A DNA stretch of 64,000 bases from Bacilli bacterium (GCA_900768815.1 CAAGEE010000017.1:1-64000); one strand, 5' to 3'. Counted from the first letter of the stretch, positions 52,154 through 61,540 are shown. Made by a program: numbers and translations. The notes: a model not told the origin generated them from the sequence alone.

Positions 52154-53887
52154 ATGAAAGAATTTTTCTCCAATTTAAAAAAAGCCTGGGTTTATGGAAA
52201 AGGACAGAAAAAGTTTATAATTGGTTACATCGTATTTAACATAATTTTTATATTTATAAATCTATTTGTCCCAATATTAAGTGCCAAAGCTATTGTAGAA
52301 CTAACAAATAATAAACTAAATCAAGTAGTCTTTATCGGTTTTATAATTCTAGTTGTCGAACTACTTAGAAACTTTGCTAATTATATTACTGGATATTTCC
52401 GTCAGCAAATCTATCGTGAAACTTATAGTAAAATAGAAACAACTCTCGGTGCCGAAATTCTAAAAATAGAAAATCAAAGTCTAGACGAAAAAGGTTCAGG
52501 TCTTTTTATTCAAAGATTAACAAATGATGCTAGTAAGATTGCCGATATCTTTGTAGTCCTAAATATTTATCTTACTAATATATTAACGGATATTGGTATA
52601 TTTTTAGCTGTCTTCATCATAAATAAAGCAGTCTTTTTCTACCTACTTTTGACAGTATATGCAATATTTGTTGTAGAAAAGAAACGTACTAATGTTGTCA
52701 ATGCTCAAGACAAAATATATCGAAAGAAAAACGAAAAAGTATCTAGTTTCATTGGAGAATTAGTTCGTGGTGCCCATGATATTAAAATGTTAAATGCTGA
52801 AAATAGTTTTATAAAAGAATTAGACTCCAAAATAATAGATTTAAATAACGAAAAATATAAAATGGATGAAAAAAATAGAAACTATATTCTATTATCTGCG
52901 ACATTGTCTGATATCTTTTCAACAGGTAATATCATACTTAGTGTTTTCTTAATAACTCAAAATCTTTTATCAATTCCAAATGCCTTAGTCATTAATAACT
53001 ATCTAGGTAGACTAACATCGATTATTTATTTTGTTAGTCAATTTCTAGAAAAAGTCAAGGATTTTAACTTATCATCAGAACGTGTATTTGCTATTATGGA
53101 TAGCAAGGAATTTGGTAAAGAAAAGTTTGGTAAAAAACATATAGATAAAGTAAACGGGGACTTTGAATTTAAAAACGTAACATTCACTTATGCTAATGGA
53201 CATAAAGTAATAGATAACATGAACTTTAAAATTAAGGCAAACTCTACAGTTGCTTTTGTTGGTAAATCTGGTTCTGGAAAAACTACTGTCTTTAATTTAC
53301 TATGTAAAATGTATAATATAGATTCTGGAAAAATAACAATCGATGGCATCGACATAAGAGAATTAGACAAGGACTCTATCAGAGGGAACATAACTATCAT
53401 TAGTCAAAATCCATACATATTCAATCTAAGTATAAGAGATAACTTACGTCTTGTAAAAGAAAATATAACAGATGAAGAAATGATAGAAGCCTGTAAAACT
53501 GCTTGCTTAGAAGACTTTATAAAATCGCTTCCAGACGGATATGACACTATAATTGGAGAAGGGGGAATTAACTTATCCGGCGGTGAAAGACAACGTCTCG
53601 CTATAGCAAGAGCCTTAGTCCAAAAAACTGAAATAATTCTTTTCGATGAAGCAACATCAGCACTTGATAATGAAACTCAAGCTAATATTAAAAAAGCAAT
53701 TGATAATATGAAGAATGAATACACAATTTTAATAATTGCTCATAGACTAAGTACAGTAATAGATTGTGATCGAATATTATTCTTGGACGAGGGTAAAATA
53801 AAAGCAGAAGGTACTCATAAAGAACTACTAAGAACCTGCAAAAATTACCGAAATTTATATGAGGCAGAGTTAAAAAACAATAAGTAA
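52154..53887 (+). CDS. ABC exporter (fused permease and ATPase)
   Basis: A 577-aa half-transporter. Six membrane helices occupy about residues 20-310. The ATPase follows with Walker A GKSGSGKTTVF near 374, the signature LSGGERQRLAIARAL near 480, Walker B IILFDEATSALD near 501 and the H-loop IIAHRLSTV. The ATG at 52154 is chosen because upstream in-frame sequence holds the promoter. The ribosome site is only AAGTGAT. It probably works as a homodimer exporting a lipid, peptide or drug. The substrate is unknown. Confidence 0.9.
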   Translation: MKEFFSNLKKAWVYGKGQKKFIIGYIVFNIIFIFINLFVPILSAKAIVELTNNKLNQVVFIGFIILVVELLRNFANYITGYFRQQIYRETYSKIETTLGAEILKIENQSLDEKGSGLFIQRLTNDASKIADIFVVLNIYLTNILTDIGIFLAVFIINKAVFFYLLLTVYAIFVVEKKRTNVVNAQDKIYRKKNEKVSSFIGELVRGAHDIKMLNAENSFIKELDSKIIDLNNEKYKMDEKNRNYILLSATLSDIFSTGNIILSVFLITQNLLSIPNALVINNYLGRLTSIIYFVSQFLEKVKDFNLSSERVFAIMDSKEFGKEKFGKKHIDKVNGDFEFKNVTFTYANGHKVIDNMNFKIKANSTVAFVGKSGSGKTTVFNLLCKMYNIDSGKITIDGIDIRELDKDSIRGNITIISQNPYIFNLSIRDNLRLVKENITDEEMIEACKTACLEDFIKSLPDGYDTIIGEGGINLSGGERQRLAIARALVQKTEIILFDEATSALDNETQANIKKAIDNMKNEYTILIIAHRLSTVIDCDRILFLDEGKIKAEGTHKELLRTCKNYRNLYEAELKNNK

Positions 53888-53932
53888 TAAAGACTTTGTC
53901 AGTATCTTAAAAATAAAAAAGCACAAAAAATA

Positions 53933-53961
53933 TTTACAATAAAAATAAAATAGTCTATAAT
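53933..53961 (+). promoter_or_regulatory. Promoter for valS T-box transcript
   Basis: TTTACA (53933-53938), 17-base spacer, TATAAT (53956-53961). Confidence 0.65.
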
Positions 53962-53967
53962 ACCAAA

Positions 53968-54187
53968 TAGATGCAAGGAATCTGAGGAGTAATTATCCAA
54001 GTTTTTTAAAGAGAGTTCATGGTTAGGTGGAAATGAACAAAAACAGATAATGAAGGTAGCAGAGGAGCATGATTTCTGAAATTAGTAAGTAATCCCGGAT
54101 AATTCCGTTATTAATATTTAAGCTACTGCAAAGTAGAAACTAAGGTGGTACCACGAAACTTTCGTCCTTTTGGATGAAAGTTTTTTA
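53968..54187 (+). promoter_or_regulatory. T-box riboswitch (Val) upstream of valS
   Basis: The leader has a stem I region with GAGAGTTCATGGTTAGGTGG, a specifier segment GAAGGTAGC (54053-54061), and a consensus T-box AAGGTGGTACCACG (54142-54155). The terminator AACTTTCGTCC / GGATGAAAGTT (54157-54187) ends in a T-run and overlaps the T-box. Bulge UGGU fits a tRNA with A73, such as the tRNA-Val(TAC) in this window. The specifier is best read as GTA, although the frame of the loop also allows GGT. Confidence 0.92.
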
Positions 54188-54212
54188 TATTTATATAAGG
54201 AGGACTGATATT

Positions 54213-56747
54213 ATGTTAGATAAAAAATATAACCACACAGAAGTAGAAAAAGGAAAATATGAAACTTGGAAAAGTAAACATTATTTTGAATCTGATTCAA
54301 AAAGTTCAAAAGAACCATTTTGTATTGTAATTCCACCACCAAATGTAACGGGAAAACTTCATATAGGACATGCTTGGGATGTAACTATTCAAGACATCAT
54401 AATTCGTTATAAAAGAATGCAAGGGTATGACTGCTTATGGTTACCAGGAATGGATCATGCCGGTATTGCAACTCAATCAAAAGTAGATAAAAGGCTAAGA
54501 GACCAAGGAATCAAACCGAGAGAAATGTCTCGTGAGGACTGGCTAAAACAAGCTTGGGCTTGGAAAGATGAATATGCTGAAACGATTCACGAGCAATGGG
54601 CTAAAATGGGTATCTCTGTAGATTACTCAAAAGAAAGATTTACCTTAGATGAAGGTCTAAATCGTGCTGTTAACGAAGTATTTATTAGACTATATAATAA
54701 AGGACTAATCTACCGTGGAGAAAGAATTATCAACTGGGATCCAGAACAAATGACTGCCCTTTCAACAGAAGAGGTTATCTATAAAGAAGATAAAGGTGCA
54801 TTTTATCATATTAAGTACTTTATCGAAGGTACAGATGATTATCTAGATATCGCCACAACTCGTCCAGAAACATTATTTGGTGATACTGCTGTTGCTGTTA
54901 ATCCAAAAGATAAACGCTATAAACATCTAATCGGTAAAAATGTTATTCTCCCAGTAGTTAACAAATTAATTCCAATTGTTGGTGATGAGCATGCTGACCC
55001 AGAGTTTGGAACTGGTGTTGTTAAAATAACTCCTGCACATGATCCTAATGACTTTGAAGTAGGAAATCGTCATAATCTAGAAAGAATAGTAGTAATGAAT
55101 CCAGATGCTACTATGAATGAAAATGCTGGTAAGTACAAAGGACTAACTAGAGAAGAATGTCGTGAACAACTAGTAAAAGACTTAGAAAAAGAAAAACTTT
55201 TAATAAGAATAGAACCAATGGTACACTCAGTTGGACACAGTGAAAGAAGTAATGCTGTTGTAGAACCATACTTATCAAAACAATGGTTTGTAAAAATGCG
55301 CCCATTGGCTGATAGAGTTTTAGAAAATCAAAAGAATAAAGAAACCAAAGTAAACTTCGTACCACCAAGATACGAAAAAACAATGAATCACTGGATGGAA
55401 ATAACTTATGACTGGTGCATTTCTAGACAATTATGGTGGGGACATAGAATTCCTGCTTGGTATAAAGGTGATGAAATAAAAGTTCAAGTTGAATGTCCTG
55501 GTAAAGACTGGGTACAAGATCCAGATGTTCTAGATACTTGGTTCTCAAGTGCTCTATGGCCATTCTCAACTCTAGGTTGGCCAGATAAAACAGACTTATT
55601 AGAAAGATATTTCCCTAATAACGTTTTAGTAACTGCTTATGATATCATCCCATTCTGGGTAAATAGAATGACTTTCCAAGGCTTAGAATTCATGAATGAA
55701 CGTCCATTCAAAGATTGTCTAATTCACGGACTAATCAGAGATAAAGAAGGACGTAAAATGTCAAAATCCCTTGGTAATGGTGTAGATCCAATGGATGTAA
55801 TTGATGAGTATGGATGTGATGCACTTCGTTACTTCCTAACAACAAACTCCGCACCAGGAATGGATTTAAGATACGATGAAGATAAAGTTAAATCATCATG
55901 GAACTTCATAAATAAACTTTGGAATGCTTCTCGTTTCGTTCTAATGAACATTGAAGACCTAAAGAAAAGAACGATTAACGAAGACGAATTAACTCTATAT
56001 GATAAATGGATTTTAACGAAGAAAAATCAACTAATAAAAAACGTTATCAAAAACATGGACAAGTATGAGTTCCATAACGTTGGAAACGAACTATATAGTT
56101 TCATCTGGGAAGACTTCTGTGACTGGTACATTGAATTAACTAAGTCAAATATGACTGAAACAACAAAGACCGTACTTTTAGATACTCTAACAGATATCTT
56201 AAAATTACTACATCCATTCATGCCATATGTTACAGAAGAAATATATCAAAAATTACCAATCAAAGATGCAGAATCAATTATGATTTCTTCATACCCAATA
56301 TATAACAAAAAAGATATTTATAAAGAAGAATCAGAAGAGTTAGAAAGTATTCTAGAAGACATAGTAGCAGTAAGAAACTTAAAAGCTTCAAACAAAATTA
56401 CTAAAGAGGCTTTAGTAAATTTCGAATGTAAGAATGAAAAACTAATTCCAATCTATGCTTCACAATTAAAAATAACTGAAGACAATCTAACTAGTGATGA
56501 TCCAGATAATATGGTAAGTTGTAATTACAAATCACAAAATATTACCATTACTTATTTCTTTGAAGAAGCCCATGTTGATGAAAAAGCTCTCGAAGAAGAA
56601 ATCAATAAATTAAAAAGTTCAATCGAACGTCGTGAAAAATTACTAAGTAACGAAAACTATGTAAATAAAGCACCAGCTAATATTGTTGAACTTGATCGAA
56701 AAAAACTAGCTGAAGAAAAAGAAAAGTTAGAAAAATTATTAAAATAA
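54213..56747 (+). CDS. valS: Valyl-tRNA synthetase
   Basis: An 844-aa class I synthetase. The HIGH motif is in [15 protein letters not shown] (residues 38-52), KMSKS is in [14 protein letters not shown] near 520, and the editing domain (about 190-340) carries [18 protein letters not shown]. The C-terminal coiled coil (about 780-844) is the valyl-specific tRNA arm. The ATG at 54213 follows AAGGAGGACTGATATT; an earlier in-frame ATG overlaps the T-box terminator. Expression should rise when tRNA-Val is uncharged. Confidence 0.97.
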   Translation: MLDKKYNHTEVEKGKYETWKSKHYFESDSKSSKEPFCIVIPPPNVTGKLHIGHAWDVTIQDIIIRYKRMQGYDCLWLPGMDHAGIATQSKVDKRLRDQGIKPREMSREDWLKQAWAWKDEYAETIHEQWAKMGISVDYSKERFTLDEGLNRAVNEVFIRLYNKGLIYRGERIINWDPEQMTALSTEEVIYKEDKGAFYHIKYFIEGTDDYLDIATTRPETLFGDTAVAVNPKDKRYKHLIGKNVILPVVNKLIPIVGDEHADPEFGTGVVKITPAHDPNDFEVGNRHNLERIVVMNPDATMNENAGKYKGLTREECREQLVKDLEKEKLLIRIEPMVHSVGHSERSNAVVEPYLSKQWFVKMRPLADRVLENQKNKETKVNFVPPRYEKTMNHWMEITYDWCISRQLWWGHRIPAWYKGDEIKVQVECPGKDWVQDPDVLDTWFSSALWPFSTLGWPDKTDLLERYFPNNVLVTAYDIIPFWVNRMTFQGLEFMNERPFKDCLIHGLIRDKEGRKMSKSLGNGVDPMDVIDEYGCDALRYFLTTNSAPGMDLRYDEDKVKSSWNFINKLWNASRFVLMNIEDLKKRTINEDELTLYDKWILTKKNQLIKNVIKNMDKYEFHNVGNELYSFIWEDFCDWYIELTKSNMTETTKTVLLDTLTDILKLLHPFMPYVTEEIYQKLPIKDAESIMISSYPIYNKKDIYKEESEELESILEDIVAVRNLKASNKITKEALVNFECKNEKLIPIYASQLKITEDNLTSDDPDNMVSCNYKSQNITITYFFEEAHVDEKALEEEINKLKSSIERREKLLSNENYVNKAPANIVELDRKKLAEEKEKLEKLLK

Positions 56748-56757
56748 TAAACTATTA

Positions 56758-56796
56758 AAAGATGTTAAAGTAATATCAAACTTAGCATCTTTTTTG
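56758..56796 (+). terminator. Terminator after valS
   Basis: AAAGATGTTAA / TTAGCATCTTT stem with one wobble pair and a 13-base loop, then T-run. Confidence 0.65.
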
Positions 56797-56860
56797 TATC
56801 TTAAAATATATTTCGACAAAACCAGTCATAGATTATTGTTATCATAAACTTGGTGATAAT

Positions 56861-57316
56861 ATGAAAAAGACAATGATAGTAAGCCTTGCTTCAATAATAC
56901 TAGGAGCACTAAGTGCCATGCTATTAAATAGTACTTATAAAGAAAAATTAATTAATACTTTTAGTGAAGGAAAAACTTATTACTTTATTCAAGAAGGAGT
57001 CTATTCCTCCAAAGAAATAATGACTGAAAATACTAAAGATATCCAAGTAAAAACCGTAGACACCCTAAATAACCAACATTATGTCTACCTAGGAATTACT
57101 CGTGATAATAACAACGCTAAAAAGATTAAAGATATATACGAAAAGAAAGGCTACCAAATATATATAAAAGAACAAAATCTCTCCAACGAAGAATTTTATA
57201 ATAACGTAACCCAATTTGATATCCTAGTAAACAGTACTGATAAAGCCTCAGAAATCCTAACTATTGAAGAAGTTGTTTTAGCAAACTATGAAGAATTAAT
57301 AAAAAAAGACAAATAA
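56861..57316 (+). CDS. SpoIIB-like membrane protein with SPOR-like domain
   Basis: A 151-aa protein with an N-terminal membrane helix (about residues 5-22) and an exterior domain (about 38-120) with the alternating strand/helix layout of SPOR domains (TYYFIQEGVYSSKE, then HYVYLGITRDNNNAKKIKDI). In Bacillus, the SPOR-domain protein SpoIIB is encoded just before maf-radC-mre genes and localises to the sporulation septum. The same position here, directly before radC, supports the call. No catalytic motif is expected. The ribosome site (TTGGTGATAAT) is fair. Confidence 0.6.
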   Translation: MKKTMIVSLASIILGALSAMLLNSTYKEKLINTFSEGKTYYFIQEGVYSSKEIMTENTKDIQVKTVDTLNNQHYVYLGITRDNNNAKKIKDIYEKKGYQIYIKEQNLSNEEFYNNVTQFDILVNSTDKASEILTIEEVVLANYEELIKKDK

Positions 57317-57367
57317 TTAATAAAAAATCTCGGAAAACTTCTAAAAAAAATCTAATAATATAATGAG

Positions 57368-58063
57368 GTGATAAAAATTCATTATACAATAAAAGATTTT
57401 CCACTAGAAGAAAGGCCAAGAGAGAAGGTAAAACAATATGGTATAAATAATGTTACTAACAAGGAACTATTGTCAATAATCTTAAAAACAGGTACTAAAA
57501 ACATCAATGTTGAAGACTTAGCTCTAAGTATTTTAAGAAAGTACAAACTTCATGAACTAAAAGACGTAACTATAAACGAACTAACTAAAATAAAAGGAAT
57601 AGGTGAAGTGAAAGCCATAGAACTTCTAGCGGCAATCGAACTGGGAAAAAGAATTAACTATAAAACAGAAGAAAAAAAGAAAAAACTAAATAATCCAGAG
57701 GTTATCTTTCAAGAAATGCGTTACCTGTTTATTGATAAAAAACAAGAATTATTTTACTGTCTTTATCTGAATGAAAAACAAGAATTAATAGAAAGGAAGT
57801 TATTATTTATGGGAACAGTTAATAAAAGTATTACTCATCCAAGAGAAGTATTTAAGGAGGCTTACAGATTAAGTGCCTCTAGTATTATTTGTATGCATAA
57901 TCATCCAAGTAACGATTTGAGGCCTAGTAAATCAGATTTAGAATTTACTACCTCACTTGTAGAAATAGGCAAACTACAAGGAATACCAGTAGTAGATCAT
58001 ATCATAGTAGGGGATAGTTCGTTCTATAGTTTTTACGAACACAATAATATTTTAAGTATTTAA
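57368..58063 (+). CDS. radC: RadC/YsxA-family JAMM-domain protein
   Basis: A 231-aa protein with an N-terminal helix-hairpin-helix region (LTKIKGIGEVKAIELLAAIE, about 76-95) and a C-terminal JAMM metalloprotease-like domain with MHNHPSNDLRPSKSD (about 178-192). Function of RadC is still debated; it is no longer thought to be a core repair factor. The GTG at 57368 is the only usual start before the conserved region, but it lies inside GAGGTGAT, the best ribosome site. An ATT at 57377 would be correctly spaced, so initiation here is uncertain. Confidence 0.85.
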   Translation: MIKIHYTIKDFPLEERPREKVKQYGINNVTNKELLSIILKTGTKNINVEDLALSILRKYKLHELKDVTINELTKIKGIGEVKAIELLAAIELGKRINYKTEEKKKKLNNPEVIFQEMRYLFIDKKQELFYCLYLNEKQELIERKLLFMGTVNKSITHPREVFKEAYRLSASSIICMHNHPSNDLRPSKSDLEFTTSLVEIGKLQGIPVVDHIIVGDSSFYSFYEHNNILSI

Positions 58064-58080
58064 AGAAATGGGATGATTAT

Positions 58081-58842
58081 ATGAAACAAAAAAAGCATCT
58101 AGTAACCATAATTCTAACACTTATCATAATGTTTACTTTACTTATTGTATCTCTATATTTAACTGATACAACTCTCCCAGAAGACATTCTAAAAACAATT
58201 ACTATGTTTCCAACTAAAATAGCTTTAAAAGAAGAAAACACCAATTTCCAAGATGAAAGTTACTTAATTCAAAAAAATATTAATGAAACATTAGTAAATG
58301 AAGTAGAGAATTTAAAAGAACTCCTAGATTTAAATAAAGTTCTAACAGAATACACCCCAGTAAATGCTACTGTTACTTCTAGAAATAAAAGCTATTGGTT
58401 TAATACTATAAATATTGATAAAGGTAGAAAAGATGGTCTAAAAAAAGATATGGCTGTCATAACTAAAAATGGTCTAATTGGTAAAATAAGTAAAGTATAC
58501 TCTTCCTATAGTGAAGTAAAACTGCTTACAGCAGATGATATAAATAATAAAGTAAGTGTTGCTATCAAAAGTAATGATCGAGATATTTATGCTATTCTAA
58601 ATGGTTATGACCACAAGAATAATTTATTAAAAGTAATTTGGGTAGATAAAGATGCTACAATAGAGAAAAATATAGTAGTAACTACATCAGGTCTAGGTGA
58701 AAAGTTTCCAGCAGGTATTTATATTGGTACAGTAGAAAAAATAGAAAGTGATAAGTATAACCTCAGTAAAACTATTTATATAAAAACAAATCAAGACTTC
58801 AATAACATTCACTATGTAACAGTCCTAACGGAGAAAAAATAA
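58081..58842 (+). CDS. mreC: Cell shape protein MreC
   Basis: A 253-aa protein with one membrane helix (about residues 7-28), a coiled coil (about 55-95) and a beta domain outside. NIDKGRKDGLKKDMAVITKNGLIGKI (read in parts near 116-140) and the TTSGLGEKFPAGIYIGTVEKI-type strand near 201 are the MreC signature. It organises peptidoglycan synthesis along the cell. AAATGGGATGATTAT precedes the ATG. mreB, which usually precedes it, is not in the cluster. The stop overlaps mreD as TAATG. Confidence 0.9.
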   Translation: MKQKKHLVTIILTLIIMFTLLIVSLYLTDTTLPEDILKTITMFPTKIALKEENTNFQDESYLIQKNINETLVNEVENLKELLDLNKVLTEYTPVNATVTSRNKSYWFNTINIDKGRKDGLKKDMAVITKNGLIGKISKVYSSYSEVKLLTADDINNKVSVAIKSNDRDIYAILNGYDHKNNLLKVIWVDKDATIEKNIVVTTSGLGEKFPAGIYIGTVEKIESDKYNLSKTIYIKTNQDFNNIHYVTVLTEKK

Positions 58843-59348
58843 TGATTCCCCTAATAATAATTACACTCTCTCTAATTATAGATGGAATCCTTTCTAATAT
58901 TTTTCCCTATACCATCAACAATCTCTCTCTATTTACACCATTACTAACTCTAATAAGTATCTATCTAATTTATCCGTTTTATAAAAAGAAAGAGAAGAAG
59001 TACATGATAACACTCTTTCTAACAGGAATTATCTACGACTTATTGTATACAAATCTTATCTTTTATAATGCTATTACCTTTACTATAATTGGTATTATTT
59101 CAAAATATATTTACAAACACTATGAAATAAACTATCTAAATATCATAATCCAAATAATTCTAATAGTAACTATCTATGAATCATTAAATGCTCTAATAAT
59201 AATTTTATTTAACTTAGTACCCATGAGTATATCAAGACTATTCTATAAAATTACTCATAGTCTTCTCCTAAACATAATCTATTCAGAATTACTTCTTCTA
59301 ATTATAAATATACTTCCAAATAAATATAAAAAAGTAAATATAAATTAA
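58842..59348 (+). CDS. mreD: Cell shape protein MreD
   Basis: A 168-aa very hydrophobic protein with five or six membrane helices. ILSNIFPYTINNLSLFTPLLT at the start and GIIYDLLYTNLIFYNAITF (about 58-76) resemble the MreD pattern. It follows mreC with a one-base overlap, the standard arrangement. MreD helps the elongation machinery in the membrane. Sequence conservation in this family is low, so context carries much of the call. Confidence 0.82.
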   Translation: MIPLIIITLSLIIDGILSNIFPYTINNLSLFTPLLTLISIYLIYPFYKKKEKKYMITLFLTGIIYDLLYTNLIFYNAITFTIIGIISKYIYKHYEINYLNIIIQIILIVTIYESLNALIIILFNLVPMSISRLFYKITHSLLLNIIYSELLLLIINILPNKYKKVNIN

Positions 59349-59398
59349 AGTATATTTATTTTTTTTTGTTCATAAAATTAACTAAAAGGAGAATTATT

Positions 59399-59971
59399 AT
59401 GAACAAGAAAACAGTAAAGAAAAAACTAGTACTCAAAAAAAGTGTCCGTAGCTTCCTAACTCGCTGTATGATTACTATAATACTCGTATTACTTACCTTA
59501 ATTACTATAAAAACAAACAGCAATATAAAAACTATAATTACTAAAAATGTCTATGAAAAAAACTTTAAGTTTGCTAAAGCAAAAGACATATATCAAAAGT
59601 ACTTTGGCAGTATTCTCCCTATAGATAAAGTTGTTAAAGAAGAACACCCTGTATTTAGTGAAAAACTAACTTATAAAAAAGAAAATTCCTATAAAGATGG
59701 TGTTGTCTTATCAGTGGATAATAATTATATGATACCAGCTTTAGAGTCTGGTGTTGTAGTCTTCTTAGGAGAAAAAGAAGAGTATGGTACTACTATAATT
59801 ATAGAACAAATAAATGGAGTAGAAGTTTTCTATTCTAATGTTAATGCCGTAAACTTAAAATTATATGATTATGTTGAAAAAGGAAAATTAATAGGAGAGG
59901 TTAAAGGAAATAAATTATATTTAGTATTTTCAAAAGATGGGAAGTATTTAAACTATAAAGACTATATCTAA
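59399..59971 (+). CDS. SpoIVFA-like protein with inactive LytM domain
   Basis: A 190-aa protein with a basic start, one membrane helix (about residues 23-43) and a C-terminal M23/LytM-type beta domain (about 100-190; PALESGVVVFLGEKEEYGTT, VEVFYSNVNAVNL, YDYVEKGKLIGEV). The zinc ligands of active LytM enzymes (HxxxD, HxH) are absent, as in SpoIVFA, which holds and regulates the protease SpoIVFB. The ATG at 59399 follows AAAGGAG. The next reading frame encodes a SpoIVFB-like protease, as in Bacillus. Confidence 0.75.
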   Translation: MNKKTVKKKLVLKKSVRSFLTRCMITIILVLLTLITIKTNSNIKTIITKNVYEKNFKFAKAKDIYQKYFGSILPIDKVVKEEHPVFSEKLTYKKENSYKDGVVLSVDNNYMIPALESGVVVFLGEKEEYGTTIIIEQINGVEVFYSNVNAVNLKLYDYVEKGKLIGEVKGNKLYLVFSKDGKYLNYKDYI

Positions 59972-60704
59972 GTATTTTGAAATACATTTCTTAGTATATA
60001 TATTTGCTTTTATCTCTATTTTAACAGCTTCTTTTTCTACCTTTATCATTATAAGTTTTCTAATAATAATTCATGAGCTTGGTCACTTCCTAACTGCTAA
60101 AATACTAGGTATAAAAGTAGATAAAATAGTAATATATCCCTTCGGTGGTATAGCAAAATTTAATATTCCACTAAACATAAGTATTTTAAAGGAAATAATA
60201 ATCTTAATAATGGGACCAATATTTCAAGTATTTGCTTATTTTATTCTTTTAAAGATAATGCCCAATCAAATAGAAAATATAAAACTGTATCACTATAGTA
60301 TTCTAATATTTAATCTTTTACCAGTTTATCCCTTAGATGGAGGTAAACTAGTAAATCTCTTTTTTTCCCTAAAGTTCTCTTTTAAAAATAGTTTTTATCT
60401 TGAAATATTCATTAGTTACCTAATGGTATTTTTATTAATCATAGTAAATAGAGAAAATATAAATATAAATTTAGTAATAATTGTTATCTTTCTCTTATAT
60501 AAAATAACAAAAGAGTACAAACGAATAGAATTCTTTTATAATAAGTTTCTTCTAGAAAGATATATTAATAAATATAATTTTAAAAGTAGTATAATAATAA
60601 ATGATATAAATAAATTTCATAGAAATAAAAGACATTTAATAAAAGCAGCCAATAAATACTACTTAGAAGCCGAAATTTTAAAAAAAATTTATAAAAATCG
60701 TTGA
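59955..60704 (+). CDS. SpoIVFB-like site-2 intramembrane metalloprotease
   Basis: An open frame from an in-frame stop at 59949-59951 to TGA at 60702-60704 encodes a polytopic S2P protease. HELGH (about 60072-60086) is the zinc motif and FNLLPVYPLDGGKLVNLF further on is the second (NxxP...LDGG) motif. In Bacillus, SpoIVFB cleaves pro-SigK in the mother cell. No ATG, GTG, TTG or CTG occurs in this frame before HELGH. The first usual start (60210) would remove the active site. An ATA at 59955 or 59964, or a +1 shift from the overlapping spoIVFA, must be used if the gene works. Confidence 0.7.
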   Translation: MKTISKYFEIHFLVYIFAFISILTASFSTFIIISFLIIIHELGHFLTAKILGIKVDKIVIYPFGGIAKFNIPLNISILKEIIILIMGPIFQVFAYFILLKIMPNQIENIKLYHYSILIFNLLPVYPLDGGKLVNLFFSLKFSFKNSFYLEIFISYLMVFLLIIVNRENININLVIIVIFLLYKITKEYKRIEFFYNKFLLERYINKYNFKSSIIINDINKFHRNKRHLIKAANKYYLEAEILKKIYKNR

Positions 60705-60730
60705 CATATTAAAATTTGCTATGCTATAAT
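60701..60730 (+). promoter_or_regulatory. Promoter of tRNA-Ala
   Basis: TTGACA (60701-60706), 18-base spacer, TATAAT (60725-60730). The -35 overlaps the spoIVFB stop. Confidence 0.75.
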
Positions 60731-60762
60731 CTTATTGCTGACTGAGATTGTTGGTTAGTTAT

Positions 60763-60838
60763 GGGGCATTAGCTCAGCTGGGAGAGCGCCACGTTTGCAC
60801 CGTGGAGGTCAGCGGTTCGATCCCGCTATGCTCCACCA
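60763..60838 (+). tRNA. tRNA-Ala (anticodon TGC)
   Basis: Acceptor GGGGCAT / ATGCTCC with a G-T pair, A73, CCA encoded. Anticodon loop TTTGCAC. Confidence 0.97.
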
Positions 60839-60848
60839 TATTGAAATT

Positions 60849-60874
60849 AACGTTGAGAAATCAACGTTTTTTAT
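60849..60874 (+). terminator. Terminator after tRNA-Ala
   Basis: AACGTTGA / TCAACGTT with GAAA loop and T-run, identical in stem and loop to the one after tRNA-Pro at 42714. Confidence 0.8.
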
Positions 60875-61230
60875 TGTTAAAATTGTTTTACCCCCTTATT
60901 TACCCCTTATTTTTGAAAAGAATGTTTAAAATAATTAAAAAACTTTGAATTTGAAAATTTTAAACAAGTAATACAAAGAAAATAAAAAAAGAAGTAAAAG
61001 AAAAAGAAAAATTAAAATAAAAATGCCTTTCAATTTGAAAAGACTATGATTTGCAGTGCTTCATTTTTTGTGTAATAATATTTGAGAAACAAGAGTTAAA
61101 GCCCCTATAGATTGGCATACTATTTATTATATGTAAATGCCCAATTTAGTTATAAAAAATATTCTCAAGTTTAACATCATATGATAGAATGAAAGTAAGA
61201 ATAGGATAAGTAAGATTATATAAATTTAAG
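60875..61230. other. AT-rich non-coding stretch after tRNA-Ala
   Basis: About 350 bases with no supported gene on either strand. It begins with a C-rich TTACCCCCTTATTTACCCC segment, unusual in this AT-rich window, then A-rich sequence. No inverted repeat pair, integrase or duplicated tRNA end was found, so it is only a possible remnant of an integrated element. Confidence 0.4.
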
Positions 61231-61245
61231 AAAGGAGTGGGTTTT

Positions 61246-61446
61246 ATGCTAAGTAAAAAACAATTTATAGAAGAGGAAAAAGATTGTGCTGCTATGTTAG
61301 GACTTACTCTTAAGGAATATAGACAGGATTTAAAAAGCACTAAAGTCCATAATACAGAAAGTAATGAAAAAACAATATACAACAATTCTATATTATATAA
61401 ATTAGGTTTATCAGAAAAAGATTTAAAAAAAAGAAAGACAGTCTAA
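61246..61446 (+). CDS. Small soluble protein of unknown function
   Basis: A 66-aa protein. AAAGGAG lies 8 bases before the ATG at 61246, so that start is preferred over a GTG nine bases upstream. The sequence is charged and helical (MLSKKQFIEEEKDCAAMLGL, then LKEYRQDLKSTKV) and ends SEKDLKKRKTV. No domain is recognised. The following sequence begins a second short frame that is broken by an in-frame TGA, so this could be the first gene of a damaged pair. Confidence 0.5.
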   Translation: MLSKKQFIEEEKDCAAMLGLTLKEYRQDLKSTKVHNTESNEKTIYNNSILYKLGLSEKDLKKRKTV

Positions 61447-61447
61447 A

Positions 61448-61540
61448 ATGCAAGTAGAAATAGGAAAAAGTTGATTACTAACTATTCCAATTCTAGAGTT
61501 TGATGATAATGGTGATATAAACGTTAAATTACAAAAATAG
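61448..61540 (+). pseudogene. Short frame interrupted by TGA
   Basis: From ATG at 61448 the frame reads 8 codons (MQVEIGKS), a TGA at 61472, then 21 more codons ending in a plausible peptide (IPILEFDDNGDINVKLQK) and TAG. TGA is a stop elsewhere in this window, so it is probably the remains of a small protein or the end of one. No homologue can be named. Confidence 0.35.

Noticed and set aside
57358..57363. TATAAT just before radC as a promoter
   Set aside because: No -35 is present at the right distance and the transcript would start inside the ribosome site.
60210..60704. SpoIVFB-like gene starting at ATG 60210
   Set aside because: That start would remove the HELGH active site and the first helices, which are clearly encoded upstream in the same frame.
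60748..60948. Open frame over tRNA-Ala
   Set aside because: It is a translation of the tRNA and its terminator, with no independent support.
61472..61474. TGA read as tryptophan (Mollicutes code)
   Set aside because: TGA ends several intact genes here (spoVID, spoIVFB, the 70-aa membrane protein) and TGG is used for Trp throughout.
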